From JBFGFX01 sp965232455 (lineage in GTDB: Bacteria > Pseudomonadota > Gammaproteobacteria > Steroidobacterales > Woeseiaceae): a stretch of 64,000 nucleotides of DNA. The notes under the pieces were generated by a model. The model was not told where the DNA came from and searched no databases. It saw only the letters and a program-made list of their open reading frames with translations. Positions 25,556 to 34,763 of the stretch are shown here, one piece after another. The first letter of the stretch is position 1, and every line of letters begins with the position of its first letter. Where the stretch lies: NCBI GenBank assembly GCA_965232455.1, contig OZ246981.1, positions 1,178,001-1,242,000 on the forward strand. The letters run 5' to 3'. Both the position numbers and the translations under genes were made by a program.

Positions 25556-26344
25556 ATGAAACGGTGGAAAAACAGCGGTCGACATACTACGACTGTATTC
25601 ATAACAGCAGCCGTCGCCGCAGTAGCTGGCAGCGTCTTCGCGCAGAGCGTCGACAATGTCCTGCAGGCGAACGAGCGGCGCATCGAGCTTGCCCAGGCTT
25701 CGCAGGAACGTGTGAACGAAGTCGTGGAAGGCACGCGGTCGCTGACGGATCAGTATCGCGGTATCACCAAGGAGGTTGACGGACTTCGCGTTTACAACCG
25801 GCTGATGACCGCGCAGGTTCAGGGTCAGGAGGCGACGCTCGAGGACATCGCGCTGTCCATGGACCAGGTGGACGTGATCAACCGGCAGATATTTCCGCTC
25901 ATGGAAGACATGATCGACGGCCTGGAGCAGTCGGTCGCGCTGGACATCCCCTTTCTCCTCGAAGAGCGTCAAACGCGCATTGCGGCGTTGACCGACCTCA
26001 TGTCCCGCTCCGACGTCAGCGTGGCCGAGAAGTTCCGCAAGGTGATGGAGGCCTACCAGATCGAGATGGATTACGGCTCCTCGACCGAGAACTACACGCA
26101 GTCGCTGGAACTCGAGGGTTTGGGCGTACGTGACTACAACATGCTGCGGATCGGTCGCGTCGGGCTTTACTTCCAGTCTGACGACGCCGCGATCACCGGC
26201 TGGTGGAACGCCGAACTCGGTGATTGGGAGGTGTTGGATAGCGAACACCGCAATGAGATACGTAAAGGGCTGCGCATGGCCAGACAACTGATAGCACCGG
26301 AACTGCTGTTGCTGCCCGTGCCCGCTGCTGTGGAGGCTTCCTAA
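25556..26344 (+). CDS. DUF3450 family periplasmic protein
   Basis: This 262-residue protein has a signal peptide (VFITAAVAAVAGSVFAQS, cleavage near residue 30) and then a long heptad-like helical region (about 30-110) rich in Gln, Glu and Val, consistent with a coiled coil. DUF3450 genes typically precede TtpC-ExbB-ExbD-TonB operons, and that is the arrangement here. Its molecular function is not established. By context it should be a periplasmic accessory of a TonB-dependent energy-transducing complex. It ends one codon before the next ATG. Confidence 0.85.
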   Translation: MKRWKNSGRHTTTVFITAAVAAVAGSVFAQSVDNVLQANERRIELAQASQERVNEVVEGTRSLTDQYRGITKEVDGLRVYNRLMTAQVQGQEATLEDIALSMDQVDVINRQIFPLMEDMIDGLEQSVALDIPFLLEERQTRIAALTDLMSRSDVSVAEKFRKVMEAYQIEMDYGSSTENYTQSLELEGLGVRDYNMLRIGRVGLYFQSDDAAITGWWNAELGDWEVLDSEHRNEIRKGLRMARQLIAPELLLLPVPAAVEAS

Positions 26345-27703
26345 ATGAAACGCTTAACAACAATTATCGCTGCCTGCCTGCTGGGCGCTGGAGCAGCACA
26401 GGCTCAGGAAGCCGCCAGTTCGATGCAAGAATTGCTCAATATGATCGAGCAGGGCACTGCGCGCGATTCCGCCGAGGCGCGTCAGCGTGAACAACGATTT
26501 GCGGCTGCCAGAAACGACCAGCAGAACTTACTCAACGAGGCACGTGCCGAACGCACCCGTCAGGAAAACAACAGCCAGAGGCTGGAAAACCTGTTTGCCG
26601 AAAACCAACAGAGAATTCTCGATGCGCGGACGGCGCTGGACCGTCGATTGGGCGCGCTCAAGGAGCTGTTCGGCGTGCTGCAAACGGTATCGGGCGACGC
26701 TCAGGGCCGTTTCAGCAACTCGCTGACGAACATTCAGTTTCCGGACCGCGGGGACTTTCTGGTTGAGCTGGGCAACAAGATGGCCAGTGCCAGCAGCCTG
26801 GCATCCATCGAAGATATCGAGAAGCTTCGTTTTGAACTGCAGCGCGAGGTCGCCGAGCAGGGCAAGATTGTCAAGTTCAACCATGAAATTGCGACCGCGG
26901 ACGGCGAGCGCGTCAGCGCCGACATCGTACGCGTCGGTGTTTTCAACCTCGCGTTCGAGGACGGTTACCTGACCTACGACCCGACGACGGGGAACGTCAA
27001 CGAATTGCAGCGCCAACCGGAACAGGGCCGCTTCACGGGGTCTACCGCCGATATGCTGGATGCGACGAGCGGTTCGGTTCGCTTTGGTCTGGACGTTACC
27101 CGCGGCGGCATCCTCGCATTGCTGGTGGACTCGCCGACGCTTACGGATCGGATCAACCAGGGCGGTATCGTGGGTTACTGCATCATCGGCCTGGGCATCG
27201 TCGGCCTGCTGATCGCCATCTGGCGGTGGATTGGTCTGAGCACCGACAGCCGCAAAGTGAGCGCGCAGCTCAAGCGCGATTCTGCGAGTACCGACAACCC
27301 GCTCGGCCGCGTATTGGCTGCCTACGAGTCCAACCAGCAGGCGGATACGGAAACGGTCGAACTGAAGTTGAGTGAGGCGGCGCTAAAGGAAATGCCCGGC
27401 CTTACCAAGGGCCTGCTGTTCATCAAGGTCATCTCCGTCGTTGCGCCTCTGATGGGCCTGCTCGGAACGGTGACCGGCATGATCAAGACCTTCCAGGTCA
27501 TCACACTGTACGGTGCCGGCGATCCGAAGATGATGGCGGGCGGTATTTCGCAGGCCTTGATGACGACCGTGCTGGGATTGGTGGTTGCCATTCCGATGGT
27601 TCTGATCCACACGTTGGTGAGCGGTCAGAGCAAACGAATCGTCAACATCCTGCACTCACAGAGCGCCGGCATCATTGCGCAACACGCGGAGCGCCACGGC
27701 TAG
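26345..27703 (+). CDS. TtpC-like MotA/TolQ/ExbB proton channel protein with periplasmic coiled coil
   Basis: This 452-residue protein has a signal-like N-terminus (cleavage after AQAQ near residue 20), a long Gln/Arg/Glu-rich coiled-coil segment (about 25-105), a beta-rich middle region and a C-terminal MotA/TolQ/ExbB domain (about 275-445) with membrane spans GIVGYCIIGLGIVGLLIAIW and SVVAPLMGLLGTVTGMI. It matches the TtpC accessory ExbB of TonB2-type systems, thought to help span the periplasm. It is directly followed by a conventional ExbB. Confidence 0.86.
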   Translation: MKRLTTIIAACLLGAGAAQAQEAASSMQELLNMIEQGTARDSAEARQREQRFAAARNDQQNLLNEARAERTRQENNSQRLENLFAENQQRILDARTALDRRLGALKELFGVLQTVSGDAQGRFSNSLTNIQFPDRGDFLVELGNKMASASSLASIEDIEKLRFELQREVAEQGKIVKFNHEIATADGERVSADIVRVGVFNLAFEDGYLTYDPTTGNVNELQRQPEQGRFTGSTADMLDATSGSVRFGLDVTRGGILALLVDSPTLTDRINQGGIVGYCIIGLGIVGLLIAIWRWIGLSTDSRKVSAQLKRDSASTDNPLGRVLAAYESNQQADTETVELKLSEAALKEMPGLTKGLLFIKVISVVAPLMGLLGTVTGMIKTFQVITLYGAGDPKMMAGGISQALMTTVLGLVVAIPMVLIHTLVSGQSKRIVNILHSQSAGIIAQHAERHG

Positions 27704-27721
27704 GCCGGGCGGTATTCAACG

Positions 27722-28249
27722 ATGATCTGGTTGACAGATTCGTTTGAAGCCATCCGCGACTTCATGGAGTTGGGTGGCCCGGTCCTTCGATGGATCGCGG
27801 TCACCATCTTCGTGATGTGGGTCCTCATCATCGAACGTCTGGTGTTTTTCCGAACCAACATGCGCAATATGGCGGCGAATATCCGACAGTCGTGGGAATC
27901 GCGTCCGGAACGCAGATCCTGGAATGCGCAGCAGATTCGGGAATCGATGATCTCCAGGTTCTCGATGTCCACGAACGCGTCGATACCGATGATCCAGACC
28001 CTCGTCGCGCTGTGTCCGCTCCTGGGTCTTCTCGGTACGGTAACCGGCATGATCAAAGTGTTCGAGGTTATGGCGGTGTCCGGGTCCGGTAACGTGCGTG
28101 CGATGGCGGCTGGCGTGTCGCAGGCGACGGTGCCGACAATGGCGGGAATGGTCGGAGCGCTTTCCGGAGTGCTCCTGGTTACTTTGCTAAGCCGCCGGGC
28201 GGCGCGTGAGGTGGAATTCCTTGAGGATTCGCTCACGATGGATCACTAA
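27722..28249 (+). CDS. exbB: ExbB-type proton channel subunit
   Basis: The 175-residue inner-membrane protein has three predicted membrane segments: VLRWIAVTIFVMWVLIIERL, TLVALCPLLGLLGTVTGMI and VGALSGVLLVTLL. The P-L-L-G-L-L-G-T-V-T-G-M motif is the ExbB/TolQ signature. Together with ExbD it converts the proton gradient into motion of TonB. It lies 18 bases after the TtpC-like gene and 11 bases before the first exbD. Confidence 0.92.
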   Translation: MIWLTDSFEAIRDFMELGGPVLRWIAVTIFVMWVLIIERLVFFRTNMRNMAANIRQSWESRPERRSWNAQQIRESMISRFSMSTNASIPMIQTLVALCPLLGLLGTVTGMIKVFEVMAVSGSGNVRAMAAGVSQATVPTMAGMVGALSGVLLVTLLSRRAAREVEFLEDSLTMDH

Positions 28250-28260
28250 AGGGTAAGGAC

Positions 28261-28674
28261 ATGCGAAGAGGGCCAGAGGACTTTAGTCAAGAAGACGAGG
28301 AAAATGAGATCAACTTGACGCCGATGCTGGACGTCGTGTTTATCATGCTCATCTTCTTCATCGTTACCGCGTCCTTTATCAAGGAGGCCGGATTGGACGT
28401 CAACAGGCCCGATGCGCCTGTGACGGAAACCCAACCCGAGGACGCAAACATTCTGGTTGCGATATCGGCGAACGACGAAATCTTGATTGACAACCGCCTG
28501 ATCGATCCGCGCGCGGTTCGCGCCAACATCGAACGCCTGCACGCCGAAAACCCGAACGGTTCGGTCGTTATCCAGGCAAACAAGCGATCGACGAACAAGA
28601 TGCTGGTTACCGTCATGGATGCGGCGCGTCAGGCCGGTGTCTACAACATCTCGATGGCGGACAGTTCGGGTTGA
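28261..28674 (+). CDS. exbD: ExbD-type subunit (first copy)
   Basis: This 137-residue protein has a short cytoplasmic N-terminus, INLTPMLDVVFIMLIFFIVTA as membrane span with the essential aspartate in PMLDV, and a periplasmic domain ending VYNISMADSSG. It partners ExbB and TonB. A second, closely similar exbD follows after 41 bases. Confidence 0.92.
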   Translation: MRRGPEDFSQEDEENEINLTPMLDVVFIMLIFFIVTASFIKEAGLDVNRPDAPVTETQPEDANILVAISANDEILIDNRLIDPRAVRANIERLHAENPNGSVVIQANKRSTNKMLVTVMDAARQAGVYNISMADSSG

Positions 28675-28715
28675 TCGTCAAGCGATCGGCTTTGCGAACG
28701 GAGTAGGGTACAGAT

Positions 28716-29126
28716 ATGCGAAAAAAACAAGGCGGAATGGGCGCCGAAGAAGAGGACAATGAGATCAACCTGACGCCAATGCTGGACGTCGTGTTTATCA
28801 TGCTCATTTTCTTCATCGTCACGGCCTCGTTCATCAAGGAGGCCGGTATCGACGTGGAACGTCCGGAGGCGCCAACCGGCGAACGTCAGGATGATGCGTC
28901 GATACTGATTGCGATCAGCGGAAACGACGAGATATGGATCGACCGCAAGGAGCAGGATCCTCGTGCCGTCCGCAGCACCATCGAACGTCTGCACGCGGAG
29001 AACCCCAAAGGTTCGATCGTCATCCAGGCCGATGAAGAATCGACTAATGAGATCCTCGTGCTCGTCATGGAGGCCGCCAAACAGGCGGGTGTTGCAAACG
29101 TTGCAATAGCGACCGAGTCCAACTAG
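28716..29126 (+). CDS. exbD: ExbD-type subunit (second copy)
   Basis: This 136-residue paralogue of the preceding protein has the same N-terminal EINLTPMLDVVF segment and overall layout. The DNA around the membrane span is almost identical in the two genes, so they look like a tandem duplication. The periplasmic halves differ more (for example DRKEQDPRAVRSTIERLHAE against DNRLIDPRAVRANIERLHAE). The pair could form a hetero-oligomer, as two ExbD-like proteins are common in TtpC-containing systems. Confidence 0.92.
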   Translation: MRKKQGGMGAEEEDNEINLTPMLDVVFIMLIFFIVTASFIKEAGIDVERPEAPTGERQDDASILIAISGNDEIWIDRKEQDPRAVRSTIERLHAENPKGSIVIQADEESTNEILVLVMEAAKQAGVANVAIATESN

Positions 29127-29214
29127 GAACCATTGCCATGGGTTTTTGTCACAAAATGTTGGCAGACCCGGCGCAGAACCCGAGCGGCACAGTAGCCGCC
29201 GAGGAGAGCTGAGA

Positions 29215-29820
29215 ATGTTAGGCCGTTATGTTTTTTCTATCGTTATTGGTGTGGCCGTTACGCTGGGCCTGCTGTTCGTGATGCAGCTCCTCATCGTCTC
29301 GGGTAAAGCCGCTCTGACGGAACCCCGGGAGCGCTACCTGCTCGAATTCGTCCGGGTACGGCGCAACGAGAACATCAATACGGAAGACTACCAACCGGAG
29401 AAGCCGCCGAAACCGCCCGAGGTTCCGCCTGAGGTGCCGCCGCAGGAAATGGACAACGTGGACCCGAATGCGCCGTCCATCAACGTCCCGGCACCGACCG
29501 TCGCTCAGAACGTCGACATCGGCGGCCCGGGTGGCATGAACATCGCCGAGGGTGATTACCTGCCTATCGTGCGGGTAGCGCCCGTTTACCCGGCGCGCGC
29601 ACTGTCTCGCGGCTTGGAAGGCTACGTCGATCTCGAGTTTTTCGTGACGTCCGCCGGCACCGTTCGGGATCCGGTGGTCATCTTCTCCACAAGCAGCCTG
29701 TTCGAGCGTGCGGCGACACGGGCGGTGCTCAAGTTCAAATACAAGCCGCGGGTGGTTGACGGGGTCCCCGTAGAGGTGCCGGGCGTCAAGACCCGAATTT
29801 CATTCAAGATCGAAGACTAG
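29215..29820 (+). CDS. tonB: TonB family energy transducer
   Basis: This 201-residue protein has an N-terminal anchor (VFSIVIGVAVTLGLLFVMQLLI), a short Pro/Glu/Val-rich periplasmic linker (PPKPPEVPPEVPPQ, about 62-75) and a C-terminal TonB domain with the YPARALSRGLEGYVDLEF motif. The ATG at 29215 has GAGGAG eight bases upstream. An earlier in-frame start at 29146 is disfavoured. The linker is short compared with E. coli TonB, which fits the idea that TtpC/DUF3450 or the TPR protein help bridge the periplasm. Confidence 0.9.
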   Translation: MLGRYVFSIVIGVAVTLGLLFVMQLLIVSGKAALTEPRERYLLEFVRVRRNENINTEDYQPEKPPKPPEVPPEVPPQEMDNVDPNAPSINVPAPTVAQNVDIGGPGGMNIAEGDYLPIVRVAPVYPARALSRGLEGYVDLEFFVTSAGTVRDPVVIFSTSSLFERAATRAVLKFKYKPRVVDGVPVEVPGVKTRISFKIED

Positions 29821-29860
29821 CGGATCGATTCCGAGTGCGGGACACACTGAGGAATAGCAA

Positions 29861-31213
29861 ATGACAATGGTAAAACGGACAGCAGCTAAATTCGCGATGG
29901 TGCTCATCGCCGGCGTTCTGGCTACCGGCACCGCGTTCGCTCAGCAAAGTGAGCGTGAAGAACGCGACAAGCAGGAGACGAAGCAGGCACAGGCCGTCAG
30001 CAAAGAGATTTACGACCGGATTCAGAAAGCACAGGAAGAGGTCGAAGCGAAAAACTACGATGCTGCGCTGAGAATCCTGAACGCATTGAAGAACAAAGAC
30101 AATCTGACCGACTATGAACGACAGAACGTTCTGAACTACGTCGGTTTTGTCCACTACAACATGGACAACATAGTGGCTGCGATGCAGACCTATGAGGAAA
30201 TGCTGCGTATCCCGACGATGGAAGAGCAGATCCGCAAACAGACGATATACACGCTGGCGCAGCTCAACACGATGCAGGAAAACTACGGCCGGGCCATCGA
30301 GCTGATCGAAGAGTACTTCGTGCTGGAAACGAATCCTGCCGCAGACCCGTACATCCTCTATGCGCAGAACCTGTACCAGGTCAACCGCTTTGCAGACATG
30401 ATCAAACCGATCGAGACGGCGATGGAAGTCGCTCGCAAGCGTGACAAAGAGGTGAAAGAAGACTGGTACGTGCTGCTCAATTTTGCGTACTTCCAGCAAG
30501 AGGATTACGCACAGGTACGTGACATCCAAAAGATCCTGCTTGTGAACTGGCCGAAGAAGCGATACTGGTTCTCGTTGGCCGGCGCTTATACCGAGCTTGG
30601 CGAGGACGACAACCTGATCTACGCCTACGACGCCGCCCACACGCAGGGCCTGCTGGAAAAGGAATCCGAACTCGTCACGATGGCCCAGTTGTTCATGCAG
30701 GCCGAGGTCCCGTACAAGGCAGCCGTGCTGCTGGATTCCGAAATGAAAGCCGGCCGGGTGACAGGCGCCGCGAAGAACTACCGCCTGCTGTCACAGGCCT
30801 GGACGCTTTCTCAGGAAGACGAGAAGGCGATTCCCGCCCTGCAACAGGCCGCCAGGCTCAGCGAGGACGGTGAACTCGACGTGCGTTTGGGGAATGCGTA
30901 CCTGAATCTCGCGCAGTACGGTGAATGCGTTTCCGCGGTCCAGTCCGGAATCCGCAAGGGCGGGCTGAAGAGCCCGGACAATGCCCAGATTTCACTCGGT
31001 ATGTGTCTTTACAATCAAAAGAAGTATCAGGATTCGATCACTGCGTTCCGCGAGGCGGGCAAAGCACGGCGCTCGCAGCGTATTTCGCAGCAGTGGATCC
31101 GCGTAATCGAAAGCGATATTGAGCGTAACCGGCAGATCAGCCTCGCCGAGGCCGCGGCAAGAAAGCAGGCTCAGGAACTGCAGGAGCGGCGAGAACGATC
31201 CGGACGCATCTGA
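29861..31213 (+). CDS. Periplasmic TPR-repeat protein of the TonB-type operon
   Basis: This 450-residue protein has a signal peptide (MVLIAGVLATGTAFAQQ, cleavage near residue 28) and repeated helix pairs through most of its length, such as EEVEAKNYDAALRILNALKN and the ALQQAARLSEDGELDVRLGNAYLNL stretch, typical of TPR units. It ends in a charged helical tail rich in Ala, Glu, Gln and Arg. TPR genes of this kind commonly close DUF3450-TtpC-ExbB-ExbD-TonB operons. It probably scaffolds or extends the complex. A strong terminator follows 26 bases after the stop. Confidence 0.85.
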   Translation: MTMVKRTAAKFAMVLIAGVLATGTAFAQQSEREERDKQETKQAQAVSKEIYDRIQKAQEEVEAKNYDAALRILNALKNKDNLTDYERQNVLNYVGFVHYNMDNIVAAMQTYEEMLRIPTMEEQIRKQTIYTLAQLNTMQENYGRAIELIEEYFVLETNPAADPYILYAQNLYQVNRFADMIKPIETAMEVARKRDKEVKEDWYVLLNFAYFQQEDYAQVRDIQKILLVNWPKKRYWFSLAGAYTELGEDDNLIYAYDAAHTQGLLEKESELVTMAQLFMQAEVPYKAAVLLDSEMKAGRVTGAAKNYRLLSQAWTLSQEDEKAIPALQQAARLSEDGELDVRLGNAYLNLAQYGECVSAVQSGIRKGGLKSPDNAQISLGMCLYNQKKYQDSITAFREAGKARRSQRISQQWIRVIESDIERNRQISLAEAAARKQAQELQERRERSGRI

Positions 31214-31239
31214 TTTTAGAGAAAAAAATCAAGCTTACC

Positions 31240-31266
31240 GGCCCGGCATTTGCCGGGCCTTTTTTT
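31240..31266 (+). terminator. Intrinsic terminator of the TonB-type operon
   Basis: GGCCCGGCA (31240-31248), a two-base TT loop core, TGCCGGGCC (31251-31259), then seven T residues. Perfect 9-bp stem. Confidence 0.93.
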
Positions 31267-31353
31267 GTAATCGTGAAATGTGGTCTTGATCATTGACCGC
31301 CGAGTGCCGGTCTCCGTACAATGGCGCGCGTTTTGCTCAGGGAACCAATACAC

Positions 31354-31674
31354 ATGCCGAAAATCAACTACATCACAACGGACGGCGAACGGCACGAAGT
31401 TGAGGTCGAAAACGGTTATTCAGTCATGGAAGGCGCGATTAACAACAACATCGAGGGCGTCGTCGCCGAATGCGGTGGAGCCTGCGCGTGTGCAACCTGC
31501 CATTGTTATATCGACGAAGCGTGGCTCGATAAAATCCCCGAGATGGACGACATGGAGGACAGTATGCTGGACGCTGCCTTCGAGCGCCAGAACAACAGCC
31601 GGCTCACCTGTCAGATCGAAGTGAACGATTCGTTGGACGGTCTGGTAGTTCGCGTCGGCGAAAACGAATACTAG
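31354..31674 (+). CDS. 2Fe-2S ferredoxin (adrenodoxin/putidaredoxin type)
   Basis: This 106-residue electron carrier has the cluster cysteines in ECGGACACATCHCY (CX5CX2C) and a fourth near residue 84 in SRLTCQIE. The pattern is that of vertebrate-type ferredoxins, which serve cytochrome P450s or Fe-S cluster assembly. The frame opens at 31321, but MPKINYITTDG at 31354 matches the family start. It is a single gene between the TonB-operon terminator and a convergent acyl-CoA dehydrogenase. Its redox partner is not identifiable. Confidence 0.92.
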   Translation: MPKINYITTDGERHEVEVENGYSVMEGAINNNIEGVVAECGGACACATCHCYIDEAWLDKIPEMDDMEDSMLDAAFERQNNSRLTCQIEVNDSLDGLVVRVGENEY

Positions 31675-31758
31675 AATCTATCTCACGGCGGCTCGCAGCC
31701 GCGCCGGCGGCGATTCATCGCCAGCCGGGACCGGGCACGGCGGGCGCCGTGATGACGG

Positions 31759-32925
31759 TTAGCGCAGCCCTGTTTCGTGCCGGCCAACCACCATGCGTTG
31801 GATTTCGCTGGTGCCTTCGTAAATCTCGGTGATTTTGGCGTCGCGAAAGTAACGTTCCAGCGGCAAATCCTTGCTGTAACCCATGCCCCCGTGAATCTGC
31901 ACGGCCTGATGCGCAATGAACATTGCCGCTTCCGATGCGTAAAGTTTGGCCATGCTTGCCTGTAGCGTGTTTCGGCCGCCGGAAGCCTTGCAGCGCATCT
32001 TGTTCCAGGCTGCCTGATAGGTTAGCAGGCGGGCCGCCTCCAGGCGGCATTTCATGTCGGCAAACTTGTTTTGCGTGGTCTGGAAACTGCCGATCCGCGC
32101 CCCAAATGCCTCGCGTTCCCGCGAATACGCAATTGCGGCGTCGTAAGCCGCCTGAGCAATGCCCAGGGCCTGGGCGGCGATGCCAATCCGCCCGGTGTCC
32201 AACACGGTCATGGCGAGCCGGAATCCCTTGCCTTCTGCGCCGATGAGACTGTCGGCGGGGCAACGATAATCCGACAGCTCGATTTCGCAGGTGGCGGATG
32301 CACGAATACCGAGTTTCGGTTCCGTCTTGCCGATGCTGAATCCGTCCTTTTCGGTGTCGATAACGAAGGCGCTGATCCCCGAGGAGCCGCCAATATCCGG
32401 ATCGGTTTTTGCGAACAGGATGATGTATTTCGCGACCGGTCCCGAGGTTATCCAGGATTTTTTGGCGTTGATGGTGTAATAGGAACCGTCGGCGGAGAGG
32501 GTGGCTTTCGAGCGCATGGCCGCAGCGTCCGATCCGGATTGCGGTTCCGTCAGCGCATACGCGCCGTTGACTTCGCCCGACGCCACCGGCTCCAGAAACT
32601 TTTTCTTCTGTTCATGCGTACCGAACTCGAGAAGAGGGACGCCGTAAAGCGAGTTGTTTACCGAAACGATCGTGCCGTGCGCCGCGTCGGCGGCAGAGAT
32701 TTCTTCGATAACCAGGGCGTAACAAATGCTGTCCAGGGCAGCGCCGCCGTATTCCTCGGGAACCTCGATTCCCATGAACCCGAGTTCGCCGGCCTGCCGG
32801 ATGGTGTCCACCGGGAACTCGCCGCTGCGGTCGAACTCGGCGGCAATCGGTACGATTTCGTTCTGCGCAAAATCGCGCGCGGCCGATTGAATCATCTGTT
32901 GGTCTTCGGTCAGTTCAAAATTCAT
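31759..32925 (-). CDS. Acyl-CoA dehydrogenase
   Basis: This 388-residue flavoprotein is of the short/branched-chain acyl-CoA dehydrogenase type. Motifs are YALTEPQSGSDAAAM (near residue 125), KSWITSG, REAFGARIGSFQTTQNKFADM, IHGGMGYSKDLPLERYFRDAK and the C-terminal catalytic-glutamate region IYEGTSEIQRMVVGRH. The ATG at 32925 has GAGGAG six bases upstream, and the longer frame to 32976 is rejected. Electrons should go to the ETF encoded at 33.8-35.5 kb. Confidence 0.93.
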   Translation of the reverse strand: MNFELTEDQQMIQSAARDFAQNEIVPIAAEFDRSGEFPVDTIRQAGELGFMGIEVPEEYGGAALDSICYALVIEEISAADAAHGTIVSVNNSLYGVPLLEFGTHEQKKKFLEPVASGEVNGAYALTEPQSGSDAAAMRSKATLSADGSYYTINAKKSWITSGPVAKYIILFAKTDPDIGGSSGISAFVIDTEKDGFSIGKTEPKLGIRASATCEIELSDYRCPADSLIGAEGKGFRLAMTVLDTGRIGIAAQALGIAQAAYDAAIAYSREREAFGARIGSFQTTQNKFADMKCRLEAARLLTYQAAWNKMRCKASGGRNTLQASMAKLYASEAAMFIAHQAVQIHGGMGYSKDLPLERYFRDAKITEIYEGTSEIQRMVVGRHETGLR

Positions 32926-33246
32926 CGTAGCTCCTCGCCGCAGAATTATACGTTGGCCTCGCGCGGAGAAAAGCACAGCGCCCGACAGATTCGCGGGCCG
33001 TGGGAATCGACGGCCGAAAGGGCGTCTTTCTCAGCGCCAAGTAGCATTAAAAATAAATCTTAACTATTTGTATTTTATCGGAAAGTGCTATTTCCTGGTG
33101 GTGCCCTGCCAGCCTGCGCAAGGGCGGCAAAGCGCTTTCTCTGTTTTACGTGACTGCACCTGCAAGACAGCATACGATTACGCACTGCCCGGTCGATCGA
33201 CCGGACTCACGGATTCCAAACGATTACTGAAGACAGGAGATATCAG
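32926..33246. other. Intergenic region between acyl-CoA dehydrogenase and peroxiredoxin
   Basis: 321 bases without a gene. An AT-rich tract (about 33045-33090) contains TTGTATTTTATCGG and probably promoter elements for the rightward peroxiredoxin. A perfect 16-base palindrome is at 33189-33204. A GGAG-type ribosome-binding site (AGGAGA) lies six bases before the peroxiredoxin ATG. Confidence 0.5.
33189..33204. promoter_or_regulatory. Perfect 16-bp palindrome upstream of the peroxiredoxin
   Basis: CCGGTCGATCGACCGG is fully self-complementary and lies 42 bases before the ATG. It could bind a dimeric regulator or form a cruciform or hairpin. GC-rich DNA makes chance GATC-centred palindromes more likely, so confidence is low. 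Confidence 0.35.
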
Positions 33247-33729
33247 ATGGCCATTCAAGTTGGAGAAAAAATGCCCTCCGGCGTTTTTGGGGTGATGACC
33301 GACGCCGGGCCTGGCGCACTCTCGACGGACGAGTTGTTCGCTGGCAAGAAAGTGGTGTTGGTGTCGGTGCCGGGTGCGTTCACGCCAACCTGCTCGGCCA
33401 ACCACCTGCCGGGATTCGTCGATCACGCGAGCGAGATTCTTGCAAAAGGCGTCGATACGATTGCCTGCATGGCGGTCAACGACGTGTTCGTGATGGATGC
33501 CTGGGGCAAGGATCGCTCCGTGGGTGACAAGGTACTCATGCTCGCAGACGGCAACGGCGAATACGCAAAGGCGCTCGACCTTGAAATGGACGGCACCGGA
33601 TTCGGCATGGGTATGCGGGGACAGCGGTTTGCGATCGTAGTCGATGACGGCGTGGCAACCCACGTTGCCGTCGAGGAACCGGGCCAGTTTGAAGTCAGCA
33701 AAGCCGAGTCCGTGCTCGCGGCGCTGTAG
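33247..33729 (+). CDS. Peroxiredoxin (Prx5 type)
   Basis: This 160-residue thiol peroxidase reduces hydrogen peroxide or organic peroxides. The peroxidatic cysteine is in the PGAFTPTCSANHLPGF motif (Cys48), characteristic of Prx5/hybrid-type enzymes. A second cysteine in DTIACMAVND (near residue 75) is in the region of the possible resolving residue. No glutaredoxin domain is fused. Single-gene unit with its own long upstream region. Confidence 0.93.
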   Translation: MAIQVGEKMPSGVFGVMTDAGPGALSTDELFAGKKVVLVSVPGAFTPTCSANHLPGFVDHASEILAKGVDTIACMAVNDVFVMDAWGKDRSVGDKVLMLADGNGEYAKALDLEMDGTGFGMGMRGQRFAIVVDDGVATHVAVEEPGQFEVSKAESVLAAL

Positions 33730-33818
33730 GCGGACTCTGACACGGCCATCCGTCAGCGGGTGGCCGTGTCAATGCGTCGACGAACGTTGGTGCCGCGCGG
33801 GACGGTGACCGTATCGGG

Positions 33819-34763
33819 TCACGAGGCGAGCGCCTTCTGCAGTTCCGGCACGATTGCGAACAGATCTCCTACCAGGCCAATGTCGGCCACCTCGAATATC
33901 GGCGCATCTTCGTCCTTGTTGATGGCGACGATAGTCCCGGCGTCTTTGATGCCGGTCAGATGCTGAATGGCGCCGGATATACCGATAGCAATGTACAGCT
34001 CGGGCGCGATGATTTTACCGGTCTGGCCAACCTGCATATCGTTCGGAACGTAGCCGGCGTCGACCGCAGCTCGGGACGCGCCGACTCCGGCAGCCATGGT
34101 GTCGGCCAGCTTGTAGATGAGATCGAAGTTTTCCGCGCTGCCGAGGGCGCGCCCTCCCGAAACGACTTTGGCCGCGGTCTGCAGGTCGGGGCGATCGGAG
34201 CTTCCGGCCTGGAGGGAGACGAAGCGGGTGTGATTAGGAATGTCCGCGTCCGGCGATACGGCTACGATGTCCGCCGGACTGTCCGCGTCGACACCCCGAT
34301 AGGACGCGGTGCGCACGGTCGCGACCACGGGCGCGTCCGTCGGAAGCTGGACCGTCAGGATGGCATTTCCCGCGTAAATTGGTCGCCTGAATCGATGGCT
34401 GTCCTCGACCGCCATGATGTCGCTGACCTGATTGACGCCGAGCAGCGCGGCGATACGCGGCATGAGATCCTTGCCAAACGTCGTAGAGGGTCCAAACAAG
34501 TGAGAATAGCCCTCCGCCAGCGCAACGATTTGTGGCGCCATGACGGCGGAAAGCGCGTGTTCGTTCTGCTCGGCGCTGACCGCCAAAACCCGGGAAACGC
34601 CGGCCAGCGTCGCGGCCTCCGCCGCAATGTCTTGCGCATTTTTCGCCAATACGGCGACGTGTATGTCGGCGTCAGGCACGGTGGCAGCGCAGGCCACGCA
34701 CTTGGAGGTGCTGGGATTCAGGGTTTTGCCGTCGTGTTCGGCGACGATCAATATTTTGGCCAT
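33819..34763 (-). CDS. etfA: Electron transfer flavoprotein alpha subunit
   Basis: ETF-alpha binds FAD and with EtfB accepts electrons from acyl-CoA dehydrogenases, delivering them to ETF-ubiquinone oxidoreductase. It has 314 residues, with the FAD-domain signature VVSGGRALGSAENF (near 205), GQTGKIIAPELYIAIGISGAIQHLTG and NKDEDAPIFEVADIGLVGD. Its ATG overlaps the etfB stop by one base, so the two are translationally coupled. Confidence 0.96.
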   Translation of the reverse strand: MAKILIVAEHDGKTLNPSTSKCVACAATVPDADIHVAVLAKNAQDIAAEAATLAGVSRVLAVSAEQNEHALSAVMAPQIVALAEGYSHLFGPSTTFGKDLMPRIAALLGVNQVSDIMAVEDSHRFRRPIYAGNAILTVQLPTDAPVVATVRTASYRGVDADSPADIVAVSPDADIPNHTRFVSLQAGSSDRPDLQTAAKVVSGGRALGSAENFDLIYKLADTMAAGVGASRAAVDAGYVPNDMQVGQTGKIIAPELYIAIGISGAIQHLTGIKDAGTIVAINKDEDAPIFEVADIGLVGDLFAIVPELQKALAS

